From Paraburkholderia bannensis NBRC 103871 (GTDB lineage: Bacteria > Pseudomonadota > Gammaproteobacteria > Burkholderiales > Burkholderiaceae), in NCBI RefSeq assembly GCF_000685015.1, contig NZ_BAYA01000005.1, positions 186,001-250,000 on the forward strand: 64,000 nucleotides of DNA, given 5' to 3'. The first letter of the stretch is position 1, and the number at the start of each line of letters is the position of its first letter. Below are positions 17,984 to 26,543 of the stretch, piece after piece. Under the pieces are notes generated by a model. That model did not search any database. It saw only the letters and a program-made list of their open reading frames with translations, and was not told where the DNA came from. The translations under genes and the position numbers were made by a program.

Positions 17984-19039
17984 ATGTCCCCGCCCCCGTC
18001 GCCCGAAGCGCAACTCGACTTTCTCTCCAGGCTTCAACGGCTATTTGCCGAGGGCGATTTCACCGCCACATATAAGTTCGCTTTGTTGATTTCGCTTGCG
18101 GATCTCGCAGTGGAGGCCGGTACGAATGACGGCGCTGAGTTGCCCCTCACCATCAGACAGATTGCTGAGCGTTTCGTGCGGCTCTACTGGCAGCAGGCAA
18201 TGCCGTACGGCACAGGCCGGGTCGGGACAGAAGCGGGTGTCCTCGTCCAGAACCTTGGCGCTCAAGCCGCCATATTGAACGCAATTGGCGACTTCAGGGC
18301 GAGCGCGCCGGGCATAACGGTTCAGCAAGCCCGCAGGGCACCCACTTACGCGGCGATGCTCGCGAAAGTATCCAGCGTGGTCTCTGCTCAGCCACTCAAT
18401 TACCTGCAGAATTTCGGTGGCCTCACCGACGAGTTTCTCTATGTGAGATCCGCACGCGGCCGCATTACGTTGCGACCAGGTATCGCCTATTGTTTGCGCC
18501 GCTTTTATACGCTGGTGCAGCAGCTATCGCGGGCACACTGGATCGAACACATCAAATCCAATCGCCAGAATCACCGCATTCTTGGCGATGCGGGCGATCT
18601 GGAAGATTTCCTGTTCGCATTCTCGCGACAGTCGTTGGCGATTGTCGACACACACTTGCGCAAACTCGATGGCGCAAAATGCTTCTATTGCCAATGCGCG
18701 ATCGTCAGCGCCGACGTCGATCACTTCGTTCCGTTCTCGCTTTACCCGCGAGATCAGGTTCACAACCTGGTTCTCGCTCATCCGACCTGCAACCGCAGCA
18801 AGTCAGCGACGCTAGCAGCACGGCCCCATCTCGAACGCTGGCTCGAAAGACTGTTGCTCAAAGACGATGATCTCGCCGAAATCGGCATGCTGGCCGGTAT
18901 GGCGAATGAGGCACGCACCGCAAAGCGCGTAGCTGCGTGGGGTTATGGCGCGGCAAGTTCGACGGGCGGCCGGGCATGGCTGGATGCCGCCAGCTACGAA
19001 CCCGTAACGTCCAGCTATCTCAGCTTGCTGGGGAGCTAG
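17984..19039 (+). CDS. HNH endonuclease paired with HIT protein, candidate defence nuclease
   Basis: 351 aa. The C-terminal HNH/zinc-finger nuclease reads CFYCQ (about 235), DVDHFVPFS (about 246, with the HNH His) and HPTCNRSKS (about 265), i.e. a CxxC...DHxxP...HxxCNxxKS layout. The N-terminal 220 residues are helical and not recognised beyond the recurring FTATYKFALLISLADLAVE stretch that starts this nuclease family. Codon use and GC are lower than the flanks. It starts 5 nt after the HIT gene. The 3' end overlaps a convergent unknown gene by 20 nt. DNA cleavage is inferred from motifs; its target and trigger are unknown. Confidence 0.87.
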   Translation: MSPPPSPEAQLDFLSRLQRLFAEGDFTATYKFALLISLADLAVEAGTNDGAELPLTIRQIAERFVRLYWQQAMPYGTGRVGTEAGVLVQNLGAQAAILNAIGDFRASAPGITVQQARRAPTYAAMLAKVSSVVSAQPLNYLQNFGGLTDEFLYVRSARGRITLRPGIAYCLRRFYTLVQQLSRAHWIEHIKSNRQNHRILGDAGDLEDFLFAFSRQSLAIVDTHLRKLDGAKCFYCQCAIVSADVDHFVPFSLYPRDQVHNLVLAHPTCNRSKSATLAARPHLERWLERLLLKDDDLAEIGMLAGMANEARTAKRVAAWGYGAASSTGGRAWLDAASYEPVTSSYLSLLGS

Positions 19040-19730
19040 GATCGCCCTCCACCCACGCCTCCAGGCACTGTCCGCAAACCGGCCAGCCCAGCTCGCGCAG
19101 CAACTGGGCTTCGCTCCCGTTATCGATCCGGTATACACCACTCGAAACGTCGATCTGGTCGCCTAGCGCATAGCGCAGCAAAGCCTGGTCGAACCACAAC
19201 ACCTGTTCGCCATGCGTGTTCTGGACAATCACCTTGATCGAGCGCCCGCCCAGTGAGGCCGCCCCGCGACTGACCGCCTTCACGATCGCGGGCGACGCCA
19301 GGCGCTGGCGCTGAATTCCATGCTTGCTGCACGCGAACAGCGGCTTGCGCGATTCGGCATTGTCGGCAATGGGCGACATATCGAACGCACGCTCGACAGG
19401 GGTGGGATAGTCCGGCTGCGCGCCGGAGCGCACGAGGAGTTCGTCGCGGCAATCGGGGCACACCGGTTCCCACGATCCTCGCAACCTGGCGATCATCGGC
19501 AATGCGTGCACGTGAGCCACACCCTCGACCATCGTCGTGACGGCCTCGTGCTCGTGCAGTTCCGTCCACGTCATCCACGCCGCCACCGTGCATTTGGCCC
19601 GATCCAGCGAGACCTTGACGGGTTCGCCCGCGCCAAACGCACCACGATCACGAATCCACTGCGCAATACGTGGCGACGCACGCTCGAAACGACGTTCTCC
19701 GTGCCGCGAGCACAATCTTGTCGGGTTCAT
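19020..19730 (-). CDS. Unknown protein with two tandem Cys/His zinc-knuckle modules
   Basis: 236 aa, family not recognised. It is built from two copies of one roughly 95-residue module. Copy 1 starts CSRHGERRFERASPRIAQW and ends GSWEPVCPDC; copy 2 starts CSKHGIQRQRLASPAIVKA and ends LGWPVCGQC. Each thus supplies a CSxHG and a CxxC, a likely zinc site. Between them run beta-rich segments. No signal peptide or membrane helix. ATG 19730 overlaps the stop of the upstream gene by 4 nt (ATGA), so the two are a coupled pair. It converges on the HNH gene with a 20-nt overlap. Confidence 0.75.
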   Translation of the reverse strand: MNPTRLCSRHGERRFERASPRIAQWIRDRGAFGAGEPVKVSLDRAKCTVAAWMTWTELHEHEAVTTMVEGVAHVHALPMIARLRGSWEPVCPDCRDELLVRSGAQPDYPTPVERAFDMSPIADNAESRKPLFACSKHGIQRQRLASPAIVKAVSRGAASLGGRSIKVIVQNTHGEQVLWFDQALLRYALGDQIDVSSGVYRIDNGSEAQLLRELGWPVCGQCLEAWVEGDPSSPAS

Positions 19731-19981
19731 CGCTCACTCGCTCCAAGCGACACGACACTCGGCCTTTCCAGGCTCGCATCCTCATGGAACAGATCGTCGA
19801 GATATTGCGCGAGTTCGTCGGCGCTCACGAAATCGGGGATTTCAAACGAAGCGCGCCTGCGCTTGCCTTCAGCGCCAAGGAGATATGCGACCCATGCGCC
19901 GCCGCTTCTGGCAATCGCCATCCGGCGGCCAAACACATCGAATCGATATTCTTCCGGCATAACGCACCAGTTCCCGCTCAT
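19727..19981 (-). CDS. Small unknown protein, partner of the zinc-knuckle protein
   Basis: 84 aa from ATG 19981; starts at 19960 (MPEEYRFDVFG) or 20020 are also possible because no site has a clear ribosome-binding sequence. The core EYRFDVFGRRMAIAR, then WVAYLLGAEGKRRRA and IPDFVSADELAQYLDDLFHE, looks like a compact beta-sheet plus helix domain of an uncharacterised family. It is translationally coupled to the next gene on the minus strand. Function unknown. Confidence 0.65.
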   Translation of the reverse strand: MSGNWCVMPEEYRFDVFGRRMAIARSGGAWVAYLLGAEGKRRRASFEIPDFVSADELAQYLDDLFHEDASLERPSVVSLGASER

Positions 19982-20203
19982 ATGAACATCGACAGACTCT
20001 ATCAGTTGAGCAGGCGGCATGCGGCGCGGGAGCGCGCGAGGACAGTGGCCGTGATCTCAGGAAAGCACCGCCATGAATAAAAATGGTCTGATTTCATCGA
20101 CCGATTAGTTTTTATCATTTAAAGAATCGCTAAGGAACGAACCTGGCTTGCCAGCCGCATTTTGTCGGGATATCAAGCTAGTCCCTCCACTACTCCGATC
20201 ATC

Positions 20204-20566
20204 ATGCGCATTCTGGACATCGTCGATTACTCGCAACCCGCCAAAGAGACGCTCGAATGGGAGCCCAAACCCGAGGCGGTCATTTCCGGCGTGCCGCGCC
20301 AGGCCGCGCACATGCACTTCACGAGCGCGTGCGGCCAGCTTTCGACTGGCATCTGGGAAAGCGAATGCGGGAAATGGACAGTGAATTTCACCGAGAACGA
20401 GTATTGCGAAATTCTGGAAGGCGTTTCGGTGCTGCGCGACGAGGAAGGCGCGGAGCGCACCGTGCGGGCGGGCGACCGTTTCCTGATTCCGGCCGGGTTC
20501 AAGGGCACATGGGAAGTCGTCGAGCGTTGCAAGAAGGTGTTTGTTTCGGTCGAGTTCAAAGGCTGA
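20204..20566 (+). CDS. Cupin-domain protein
   Basis: 120 aa single-domain cupin of the short Cupin_3/DUF861-like type. GxW..ECGKWTVNFTENEYCEILEG is the first cupin motif and RAGDRFLIPAGFKGTWEV the second; metal-ligand histidines of classical cupins are mostly absent, so enzymatic activity is doubtful. ATG 20204 is the most likely start, an upstream in-frame ATG at 20162 being in non-coding-looking sequence. A strong terminator follows, so it is probably monocistronic. Confidence 0.88.
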   Translation: MRILDIVDYSQPAKETLEWEPKPEAVISGVPRQAAHMHFTSACGQLSTGIWESECGKWTVNFTENEYCEILEGVSVLRDEEGAERTVRAGDRFLIPAGFKGTWEVVERCKKVFVSVEFKG

Positions 20567-20582
20567 ACGCAGCCTGGAAATG

Positions 20583-20617
20583 AAAAATCCCTGTACCGCA
20601 AGGCACAGGGATTTTTT
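20583..20617 (+). terminator. Rho-independent terminator after the cupin gene
   Basis: AAAAATCCCTGT...ACAGGGATTTTT stem with an inner CC-GCAA-GG stem-loop and a terminal T run, 17 nt after the cupin stop. Because the stem ends in A and T runs on both sides it may also stop the convergent ABC operon. Confidence 0.93.
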
Positions 20618-20662
20618 ATCGCCGGTGAACGCTGATACTGCGCGCTGAAACGATGCGTCAAG

Positions 20663-21751
20663 TCACTCCACCGGAATCCACCCCGCCGTCGCCGCCGTGC
20701 TCACGCGAAACGCCGGAAACTTCGCGCCCAGTTCCGCGATGGTATGGATATCGTTCTTCACGAGATCGTCGCGCGTGACCAGCGTGGGCTTGACCGTGAT
20801 GTGATGATCGAGTGGCTGCCCCGCCACTTCCAGCGCCGCCGCACGCACCGACACGGCGCCCACCACGGCGGGATTGGTCGCCGCCGTCGCGACCCAGGCG
20901 CTGTTCGGCGCGCGGATCGCCTCGATATCGGCGGTCGAAATATCGGCGCTGTAAATGCGCAGCTTGTTCGAGAGATTCGCCTCGCCCGCCGCGAGACTCG
21001 CGCCGCGCGCGAACTCGTCATAAGGCGCAATCACGACGCGGATATCCGGATGCGCGCGATACGCCGCCGACGCCTGGTTCGCCACCGACTGCGCAATCGG
21101 GTTGTCCACGGTGCCCCAGCGCGCCTGCTCGCGCACCTTCGGGTTTGCCTTCTTGAAGGCCTGCCAGACCGCGTCGCGGCGGTCGAGCGGCGCAAAGCCC
21201 GCCACATAGACATAGCCCGCCGAAAACGCATCGCCGTTGTCCTTCACCGCCTGTTGCAGCAGCAGCGACGCCAGGTCATGGTCGCTCTGCTCGATCTGCG
21301 GCACGCGCGGATTGGCGAGATCGACGTCGAAGGCCACCACCTTGATGCCCTTGTCGAGCGCCTGCTGCACCACGTCCTTGAGCGATTCGGGCAGGCCGTG
21401 ATTGACGATGATCGCCGCGACGCCCAGGTTGATGGCCTGCTGGATCTGGTCGCGCTGCTGCGCGGCGTCCTGGCGGCCTTCGTAGATGCGCAGGTCGATG
21501 CCCAGCGCCTTCGCCTGCTTTTGCGCGCCCGATTCGTAGGCCTGGAAGAAGTCGCCTTCGGACAGGTAATTGACCAGCGCGACCTTCACGCCGCCCTTGT
21601 CGAACGGCGCGGGCGCGCCTTTGAGCGCGGAGCCAGCCCCGCCGGCGTGCGCGACGCCAGCGCCCAGCAGCGCCGCCGCGCAGAGCGTGAGCGTGCCGAA
21701 GGCGCGGGTCAGCGCCTTGCGGGTCTGCGAAGCGTGCTTTGCGGTATTCAT
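20663..21751 (-). CDS. Ribose-type ABC transporter substrate-binding protein
   Basis: 362 aa periplasmic binding protein of the RbsB/LacI-fold type. Signal peptide about residues 1-37 (ending GVAHAGG). The first lobe begins VKVALVNYLSEGDFF and contains QAINLGVAAIIVNHG; the second contains SAGYVYVAGFAPLDRRDAVW. The start ATG 21751 has AGGGG upstream; a further in-frame ATG five codons earlier lacks one. It is the third gene of the operon ATPase-permease-SBP read on the minus strand. The ligand is probably a sugar or polyol; not determinable. Confidence 0.9.
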   Translation of the reverse strand: MNTAKHASQTRKALTRAFGTLTLCAAALLGAGVAHAGGAGSALKGAPAPFDKGGVKVALVNYLSEGDFFQAYESGAQKQAKALGIDLRIYEGRQDAAQQRDQIQQAINLGVAAIIVNHGLPESLKDVVQQALDKGIKVVAFDVDLANPRVPQIEQSDHDLASLLLQQAVKDNGDAFSAGYVYVAGFAPLDRRDAVWQAFKKANPKVREQARWGTVDNPIAQSVANQASAAYRAHPDIRVVIAPYDEFARGASLAAGEANLSNKLRIYSADISTADIEAIRAPNSAWVATAATNPAVVGAVSVRAAALEVAGQPLDHHITVKPTLVTRDDLVKNDIHTIAELGAKFPAFRVSTAATAGWIPVE

Positions 21752-21845
21752 GTTTCCCCTCTCCATATCGTCAGGATTGCCTGGTTATTTCGTGGCTGTT
21801 TCGTGGTTATTGGTTTGAAACCTGGAACATCGACAGCGGGTCTTG

Positions 21846-22913
21846 TTAAGCGCGCGCCCCGCCGCGATGCCCGATGCTGAAGGTGAATGCCAGCGCCACC
21901 ACCAGCAGCGCGCCCTTGATGAAGTCCTGGAGGTAGTAAGGTGCGTTGAGCATGGTCAGGCCGTTGAGCAGCACGCCCACGAACACCGCGCCGATCACCG
22001 TGCCCGGCACGTTGGGCCGCTTCACGCCCCACACCGCGTAGCCCACCAGCGCGGCCGCCACGGCGTCGAGCAGCAGCGAATGCCCCGCGCTCACGTCGCC
22101 GCGTCCCACGCGCGCCGCGATCAGCAGGCCGCCGAGCGAGGCAATCGCACCGGATGCAACGTACGCCGCCACGCGATAGCGCGCAGCGGGCGCACCGGCC
22201 AGACGCGCAGCGGTTTCGTTGCCGCCGATCGCGTAGATCACGCGGCCCCAGCGCGTGAGCGCCATGACCGCCGAGACCACCAGCGTCAGCACCAGCAACA
22301 CCAGCACTGGCGCAGGCACGACTTCGAACAGCCGCGCGCGGCCCAACGCGAGGAACGCGGCAGGAAATGCGCCGCTGGCTTCGCTGCCGTCGGGCAGGAT
22401 CGTGCCGGTGGCGAGCGAGCGTCCGCCCGTGGGAATCAGTTGCAGGCCTGCGAGCAGGAACAGCGTGCCGAGTGTCGCGAGCTGGTCGGGCACGTGCAGG
22501 CGCGTGATGAGCAGGCCATTGAAGAGCCCCGCCGCAACGCCGAGCACGAGGCAGGCCGCCGCCGCTTCCCACGCGTTGCCGTGCCAGACCACCAGCACGT
22601 AGCTCGCGGCCATCTGCGCGGTGGCCGCCACGCTGCCCACCGACAGGTCGAAGCCGCCCGCCGCGAGCGTGATCGTCACGCCAATGCCGAGCAGCGCCAC
22701 GATCGACACAGCCTGCAGGATGCTGAAGAGGTTGTCGACGCTCACGAAGGCCGGTTCGCGCACCGCGAACAGGACGCTCATGGCGGCGAGCACGGCCAGC
22801 AGGCTCAAGCGTTCGAGCCACGCAAGCGCGGCGCGGCGGCGCGAGGGCGCGATAGCGTGGGCCTGGGTCGTGTGGGCGGAGTCGGTGACGAGCGGCGTTG
22901 TAGCGGATTTCAC
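21846..22913 (-). CDS. Ribose-type ABC transporter permease
   Basis: 355 aa, 8-10 membrane helices, BPD_transp_2 family (RbsC/AraH-like). Typical segments are LGIGVTITLAAGGFDLSVGS, the conserved loop near helix 2-3, and AIGGNETAARLAGAPAARYR, the ATPase-contact region. It follows the ATPase by 10 nt and precedes the binding protein by about 94 nt. Confidence 0.92.
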   Translation of the reverse strand: MKSATTPLVTDSAHTTQAHAIAPSRRRAALAWLERLSLLAVLAAMSVLFAVREPAFVSVDNLFSILQAVSIVALLGIGVTITLAAGGFDLSVGSVAATAQMAASYVLVVWHGNAWEAAAACLVLGVAAGLFNGLLITRLHVPDQLATLGTLFLLAGLQLIPTGGRSLATGTILPDGSEASGAFPAAFLALGRARLFEVVPAPVLVLLVLTLVVSAVMALTRWGRVIYAIGGNETAARLAGAPAARYRVAAYVASGAIASLGGLLIAARVGRGDVSAGHSLLLDAVAAALVGYAVWGVKRPNVPGTVIGAVFVGVLLNGLTMLNAPYYLQDFIKGALLVVALAFTFSIGHRGGARA

Positions 22914-22923
22914 GTTTGGAGTC

Positions 22924-24414
22924 TCAAGTGGGAATCGGAGCGGCGCGCTCGACGGTGCCGCGATCGAAGTGGACGATGCGGTCGGCCACCTCGTGCGCTT
23001 CTTCCAGGTCGCTCACGAACACGAGCGTCGCGCGCCCGGCGGCGCGGCGGCGCAAGGTGGCGGCGATATCGGCGCGCGCACCGGCATCGACGCCCTGGAA
23101 CGGCTCGTCGAGCAGCAGCACACGGGCGGGTTCGGCGTGCCAGCGCGCGAGCAGCACCTTCTGCTGGTTGCCGCCCGAAAGGCGCGCGACGCGGTCGTCG
23201 GGCCCGCTGCAGCGTATGCCGAAGGTGTCGATGGCTTCGCGCGCGACGTCGCGCTCGCGCTCGCGTGGCACCACGCCCGCGCGGCTCCAGCGCGGCAGGA
23301 ACGGGAAGCCGATGGTGCCCGCCACGGAGGCAAACGGCACGGCATCCGGAAAGAGCGAACTGCGCCAGCGATCCTCTCCGGCCAGGAAGACGCCCGCGCG
23401 GATCGCCTCGCGTGGCGAGCGCGGCCGCCACGCTTCGCCGTAAAGCCGCATCGCGCCCGCGCTTATACGCGTCGCGCCGAAGATTGCCTGCGCAAGGCGC
23501 GTCTTGCCCGCGCCGACGGGCCCGACGACGGCGACGATTTCGCCGTCGCGCACGTCGAGGTCGAAGGGCTCCGAATGGGGCCCCAGTTGCAGGCCGCGTA
23601 GTTCGAGCGCGGCTTGGGCCGCCTGGGCGGCTGGGGTGTGTTGCGCGATTTCGCTTTTAGCGTCGCTGGCAGCGGGCAATCTGCGGCCGATCATCGTTTC
23701 CAGCGCCGCGTCGAAATCGATAGGCGCGTCCTGCGCGGCGACGATGCGGCCATCGCGCACGACCACCACGCGCGACGCCAGCCGGCGCAGGTCGGCCAGC
23801 CGGTGCGAGACCAGCAGCACGGCCACGCCTTCGGCGCGCAGGCCGTCGATCAAGGTATAGAGACGTTCGGCTTCAGCGGCGGAAAGACTGGCCGTGGGCT
23901 CGTCGAGAATCAGCAGTCGCGCACGCGTGGCCAGCGCGCGCGCCAGCACGACGCGCTGCTGCGCCGCCAGCGACAGCGTGCCCAGCGGCGCGTCGAGATC
24001 GACGCCCTCCAGGCCCACGCGCGCCGCCAGTTCGCGCGCTCGTGCATGACGCCGCTTGCGTGGCGTCCAGATTGCCGCGATGCCGCCGCAGAGTTCGTCG
24101 AGCAGCAAGTTGTCCGCGATGGACAGCGTGGGCACGACCACATCGGCGATGGACTGATGCACCGTCGCGACGCCCTGGCGCTGCGCGGCCAGCGGCGAGC
24201 CGGGCGTGTAGGCGTGGCCGTCCAGCGTCATCGCGCCTTCGTCGGCAGCGTGTACGCCGCTCACGATCTTCACGAAGGTGGACTTGCCCGCGCCGTTCGC
24301 CCCCATCAGGGCAACGACTTCGCCCGCGCCAATCGACAGGTCGAGCCGCGCGAGCGCCACGGTCGCGCCGAAGCGCTTCGCGATTGCACGGGCGGTGAAT
24401 ACAGGGGCGGACAT
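22924..24414 (-). CDS. Ribose-type ABC transporter ATPase with two nucleotide-binding domains
   Basis: 496 aa fused tandem ATPase (RbsA type). Domain 1: Walker A GANGAGKST, signature LSLAAQQRVVLARAL, Walker B LLILDEPTASLS. Domain 2: Walker-A-like GPVGAGKTRLAQ, signature LSGGNQQKVLLAR, Walker B VLLLDEPFQGVD. As in RbsA, the first signature is degenerate, so only one site may be fully active. First gene of the minus-strand ABC operon; the 289 nt upstream are shared with the divergent binding-protein gene. Confidence 0.93.
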   Translation of the reverse strand: MSAPVFTARAIAKRFGATVALARLDLSIGAGEVVALMGANGAGKSTFVKIVSGVHAADEGAMTLDGHAYTPGSPLAAQRQGVATVHQSIADVVVPTLSIADNLLLDELCGGIAAIWTPRKRRHARARELAARVGLEGVDLDAPLGTLSLAAQQRVVLARALATRARLLILDEPTASLSAAEAERLYTLIDGLRAEGVAVLLVSHRLADLRRLASRVVVVRDGRIVAAQDAPIDFDAALETMIGRRLPAASDAKSEIAQHTPAAQAAQAALELRGLQLGPHSEPFDLDVRDGEIVAVVGPVGAGKTRLAQAIFGATRISAGAMRLYGEAWRPRSPREAIRAGVFLAGEDRWRSSLFPDAVPFASVAGTIGFPFLPRWSRAGVVPRERERDVAREAIDTFGIRCSGPDDRVARLSGGNQQKVLLARWHAEPARVLLLDEPFQGVDAGARADIAATLRRRAAGRATLVFVSDLEEAHEVADRIVHFDRGTVERAAPIPT

Positions 24415-24703
24415 GGCGCGGCGGCTCCAGACAGACGGTGGCTAGATGGCGTCCATCGTAGCGAGCCGTCCGCGCGCTCCCAACGAAGCGATGCTCATAT
24501 CCATGCGCGCGCTTTTGCTAAGGCGCGCCCTGTGCTTTGCGGGCCCGCTTTGCGATTCGATGGATATGGTTATGCGAAACGCTTGGTTCTGCTGCGCATC
24601 GACCGTCCCTAGAATCGGGCCATCGTCGCTGGACAGATCCCGATTATTTATTCAGCGATACGAATGAATTTTCGACCACTCTTTCTTTTATCTTCCCAAC
24701 AGC

Positions 24704-25690
24704 ATGCAGCACAGCAGACGCCGCTTTATCCGCCAGTTTTCCGTCACCACGCTGGGCGTCACTGCGCTGGGCGCCAGTGCGCTCCCATCGCTGATGACCC
24801 GCGCGCAGGCCGCCGAGACGCGCACGCTGCGCGTCGGCTACCAGAAGTTCAACACGCTCAATATCCTCAAGGGCACGGGCAGCCTGGAGCGCGCCTTGCA
24901 GCCGCTTGGCTGGAATGTACATTGGGCCGAGTTCGCCGCGGGGCCGCAACTCACGGAAGCGCTCAACGCCGAGGCCCTCGACTTCGGCCATGCCGCCGAT
25001 ACGCCGTCCGCTTTCGCCAACGCGGCGGGCGTGAATGCCGTCTATCTGGGCGCGGAACAGCCCTATCCGAAGGGAATCGGCATCTTCGTGGCGGCGGACT
25101 CGCCGATCCATTCGATCCGCGAACTGAAGGGCAAGAAAGTGGCGATCGGGCGCGGCTGGAACGTGCAGTATCTGCTGGTGCGCGCGCTGCGCGAGGCGGG
25201 GCTCGAATACGGCGATATCCAGCCCGTCTACCTGACAAGCGCAGCGGACGTGAGCGCGACGTTTCTCTCGGGCAATGTCGACGCGGCCGGTCTGTGGGAT
25301 CCGTTCCTCGCGGGCCAGCAACTGGCGAGCGCTCCGCGCGTGCTGCGCGACGGCACCGGCCTGTCGAACAACCGCACCTTCCATCTGGCGCGCCCCGAGT
25401 TCATCAAGGCGAACCCACAGGTGATCCGCGTGCTGTTCCAGGAACTGGCGAAAGCGAATGCGTGGACGCAAAGCCATCCGCAGGAAACCGCGAACCTGCT
25501 CGCGCCGCAGCTAGGCGTGCGGCCCGATGTGCTCAGGCTGGCAACCGGGCGGCGCAACTATACGACCGTGGCCGTGACGCCCGATATCGTGAAGGAGCAG
25601 CAGGATATCGTCGATACCTTCCACGCGCTGGGGCTGGTGAAAGAGCGCGTCGACGTGGCGCGCTTCGTGTATCCGCAGACGTTCGTTTGA
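24704..25690 (+). CDS. Tat-exported sulfonate/nitrate-type ABC substrate-binding protein (orphan)
   Basis: 328 aa SsuA/TauA-like binding protein. The leader carries a twin-arginine motif (SRRRFIRQF) and ends near RAQAAE. The mature part starts TLRVGYQKFNTLNILKG, typical of alkanesulfonate-binding proteins, with ALDFGHAADTPSAFA and VAIGRGWNVQYLLVRALREAG. No ATPase or permease gene adjoins it, so it must share a transporter encoded elsewhere, such as the sulfonate systems at 36-38 or 57-59 kb. It is clearly paralogous to the SBP at 54974-55987. Confidence 0.9.
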   Translation: MQHSRRRFIRQFSVTTLGVTALGASALPSLMTRAQAAETRTLRVGYQKFNTLNILKGTGSLERALQPLGWNVHWAEFAAGPQLTEALNAEALDFGHAADTPSAFANAAGVNAVYLGAEQPYPKGIGIFVAADSPIHSIRELKGKKVAIGRGWNVQYLLVRALREAGLEYGDIQPVYLTSAADVSATFLSGNVDAAGLWDPFLAGQQLASAPRVLRDGTGLSNNRTFHLARPEFIKANPQVIRVLFQELAKANAWTQSHPQETANLLAPQLGVRPDVLRLATGRRNYTTVAVTPDIVKEQQDIVDTFHALGLVKERVDVARFVYPQTFV

Positions 25691-25721
25691 ACGCCTGAAA
25701 CGCCGCTTTAGAAGCGGTAAT

Positions 25722-26543
25722 TTAAAAGCGGTAATCGAGGGCGGCGAAGGTCGTGATCTCGCAGCGGCGTTCGGTGATTGGACTGCCGCCTGCGTAGTGT
25801 TCGAGACGGCCGAGCGTCGCATTCACGGAGCCGACCCAGTGCTTCGAGAAGTCGTGCGTGGCGTAGAACGTCATGTGCACGTCGCGAATGCCGGAACCCG
25901 TCCCGTATTGCGGCAGCCCCGAGGCCACGCTCTGCGCCTGCGAAATCCCGAACAGCGTGCGCGTGTACACGGCATTGGCCCACGTCAGGCCCGGCCCGAC
26001 CGAAAAGAGCCAGCCTTTGAGCGGCAGCGACGCGTAGAGATCCGCGCTTGCCGTCGTGCCCTGGCCGTTGCCGGAAATGTCCTGATAGACGGCCACGGCG
26101 CCCGTAAACGCCCAGATCGTGTAGTCGCCGAAAATGCGCAGCTTGGGGCCGTCGTCGACATTGCCGAGACCCCGCAGGTGCGGATCGTCGGAGGCCGTAC
26201 GCGACTGGAAGTCGAAGCTCAGCGACGCGCCCAGGTGATAGTTCTCCGAGGTCAGCACGTTGACGCCCAGCACGTCCGGGCCCTGCGAGAAGATACGGTC
26301 GCGGTACGAGATGTCGAGCGCCGGAAACGGGTAGACCTTCATGTGGCGCGAGCCGGGATACTGCGGCGCGAAATACGCGCCCGGCCCGATCGCGATCTTC
26401 CAGGGCGACTCGTCGGGCGTCGTCGCGCCCGTGGCTTGAGCGGGTTGAGCCGGTTGCGTCGCCGTATCGTCGGCCCAGGCCTGCTGCGCGAATGCGAGCA
26501 CGGCGGCGCACGCGAGCGCCTTCATCGTTGTGGACTGCTTCAC
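25722..26543 (-). CDS. MipA/OmpV-family outer-membrane protein
   Basis: 273 aa. Signal peptide about residues 1-25 (ALACAAVLAFAQQAWAD), then a beta-strand-rich barrel beginning KIAIGPGAYFAPQYPGS and ending in LDYRF with a terminal Phe, as expected for outer-membrane insertion. MipA relatives scaffold MltA with PBP1B in E. coli, others relate to stress or antibiotic resistance. GTG 26543 is chosen because it overlaps the upstream hydrolase stop (GTGA) and has AAGGAAGAAGG just upstream; ATG 26525 is an alternative. Last gene of a three-gene operon. Confidence 0.88.
   Translation of the reverse strand: MKQSTTMKALACAAVLAFAQQAWADDTATQPAQPAQATGATTPDESPWKIAIGPGAYFAPQYPGSRHMKVYPFPALDISYRDRIFSQGPDVLGVNVLTSENYHLGASLSFDFQSRTASDDPHLRGLGNVDDGPKLRIFGDYTIWAFTGAVAVYQDISGNGQGTTASADLYASLPLKGWLFSVGPGLTWANAVYTRTLFGISQAQSVASGLPQYGTGSGIRDVHMTFYATHDFSKHWVGSVNATLGRLEHYAGGSPITERRCEITTFAALDYRF

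Noticed and set aside
20663..24414. ABC operon as an autoinducer-2 (lsr) system
   Set aside because: Only generic ribose-type features; no lsr kinase, aldolase or regulator nearby.
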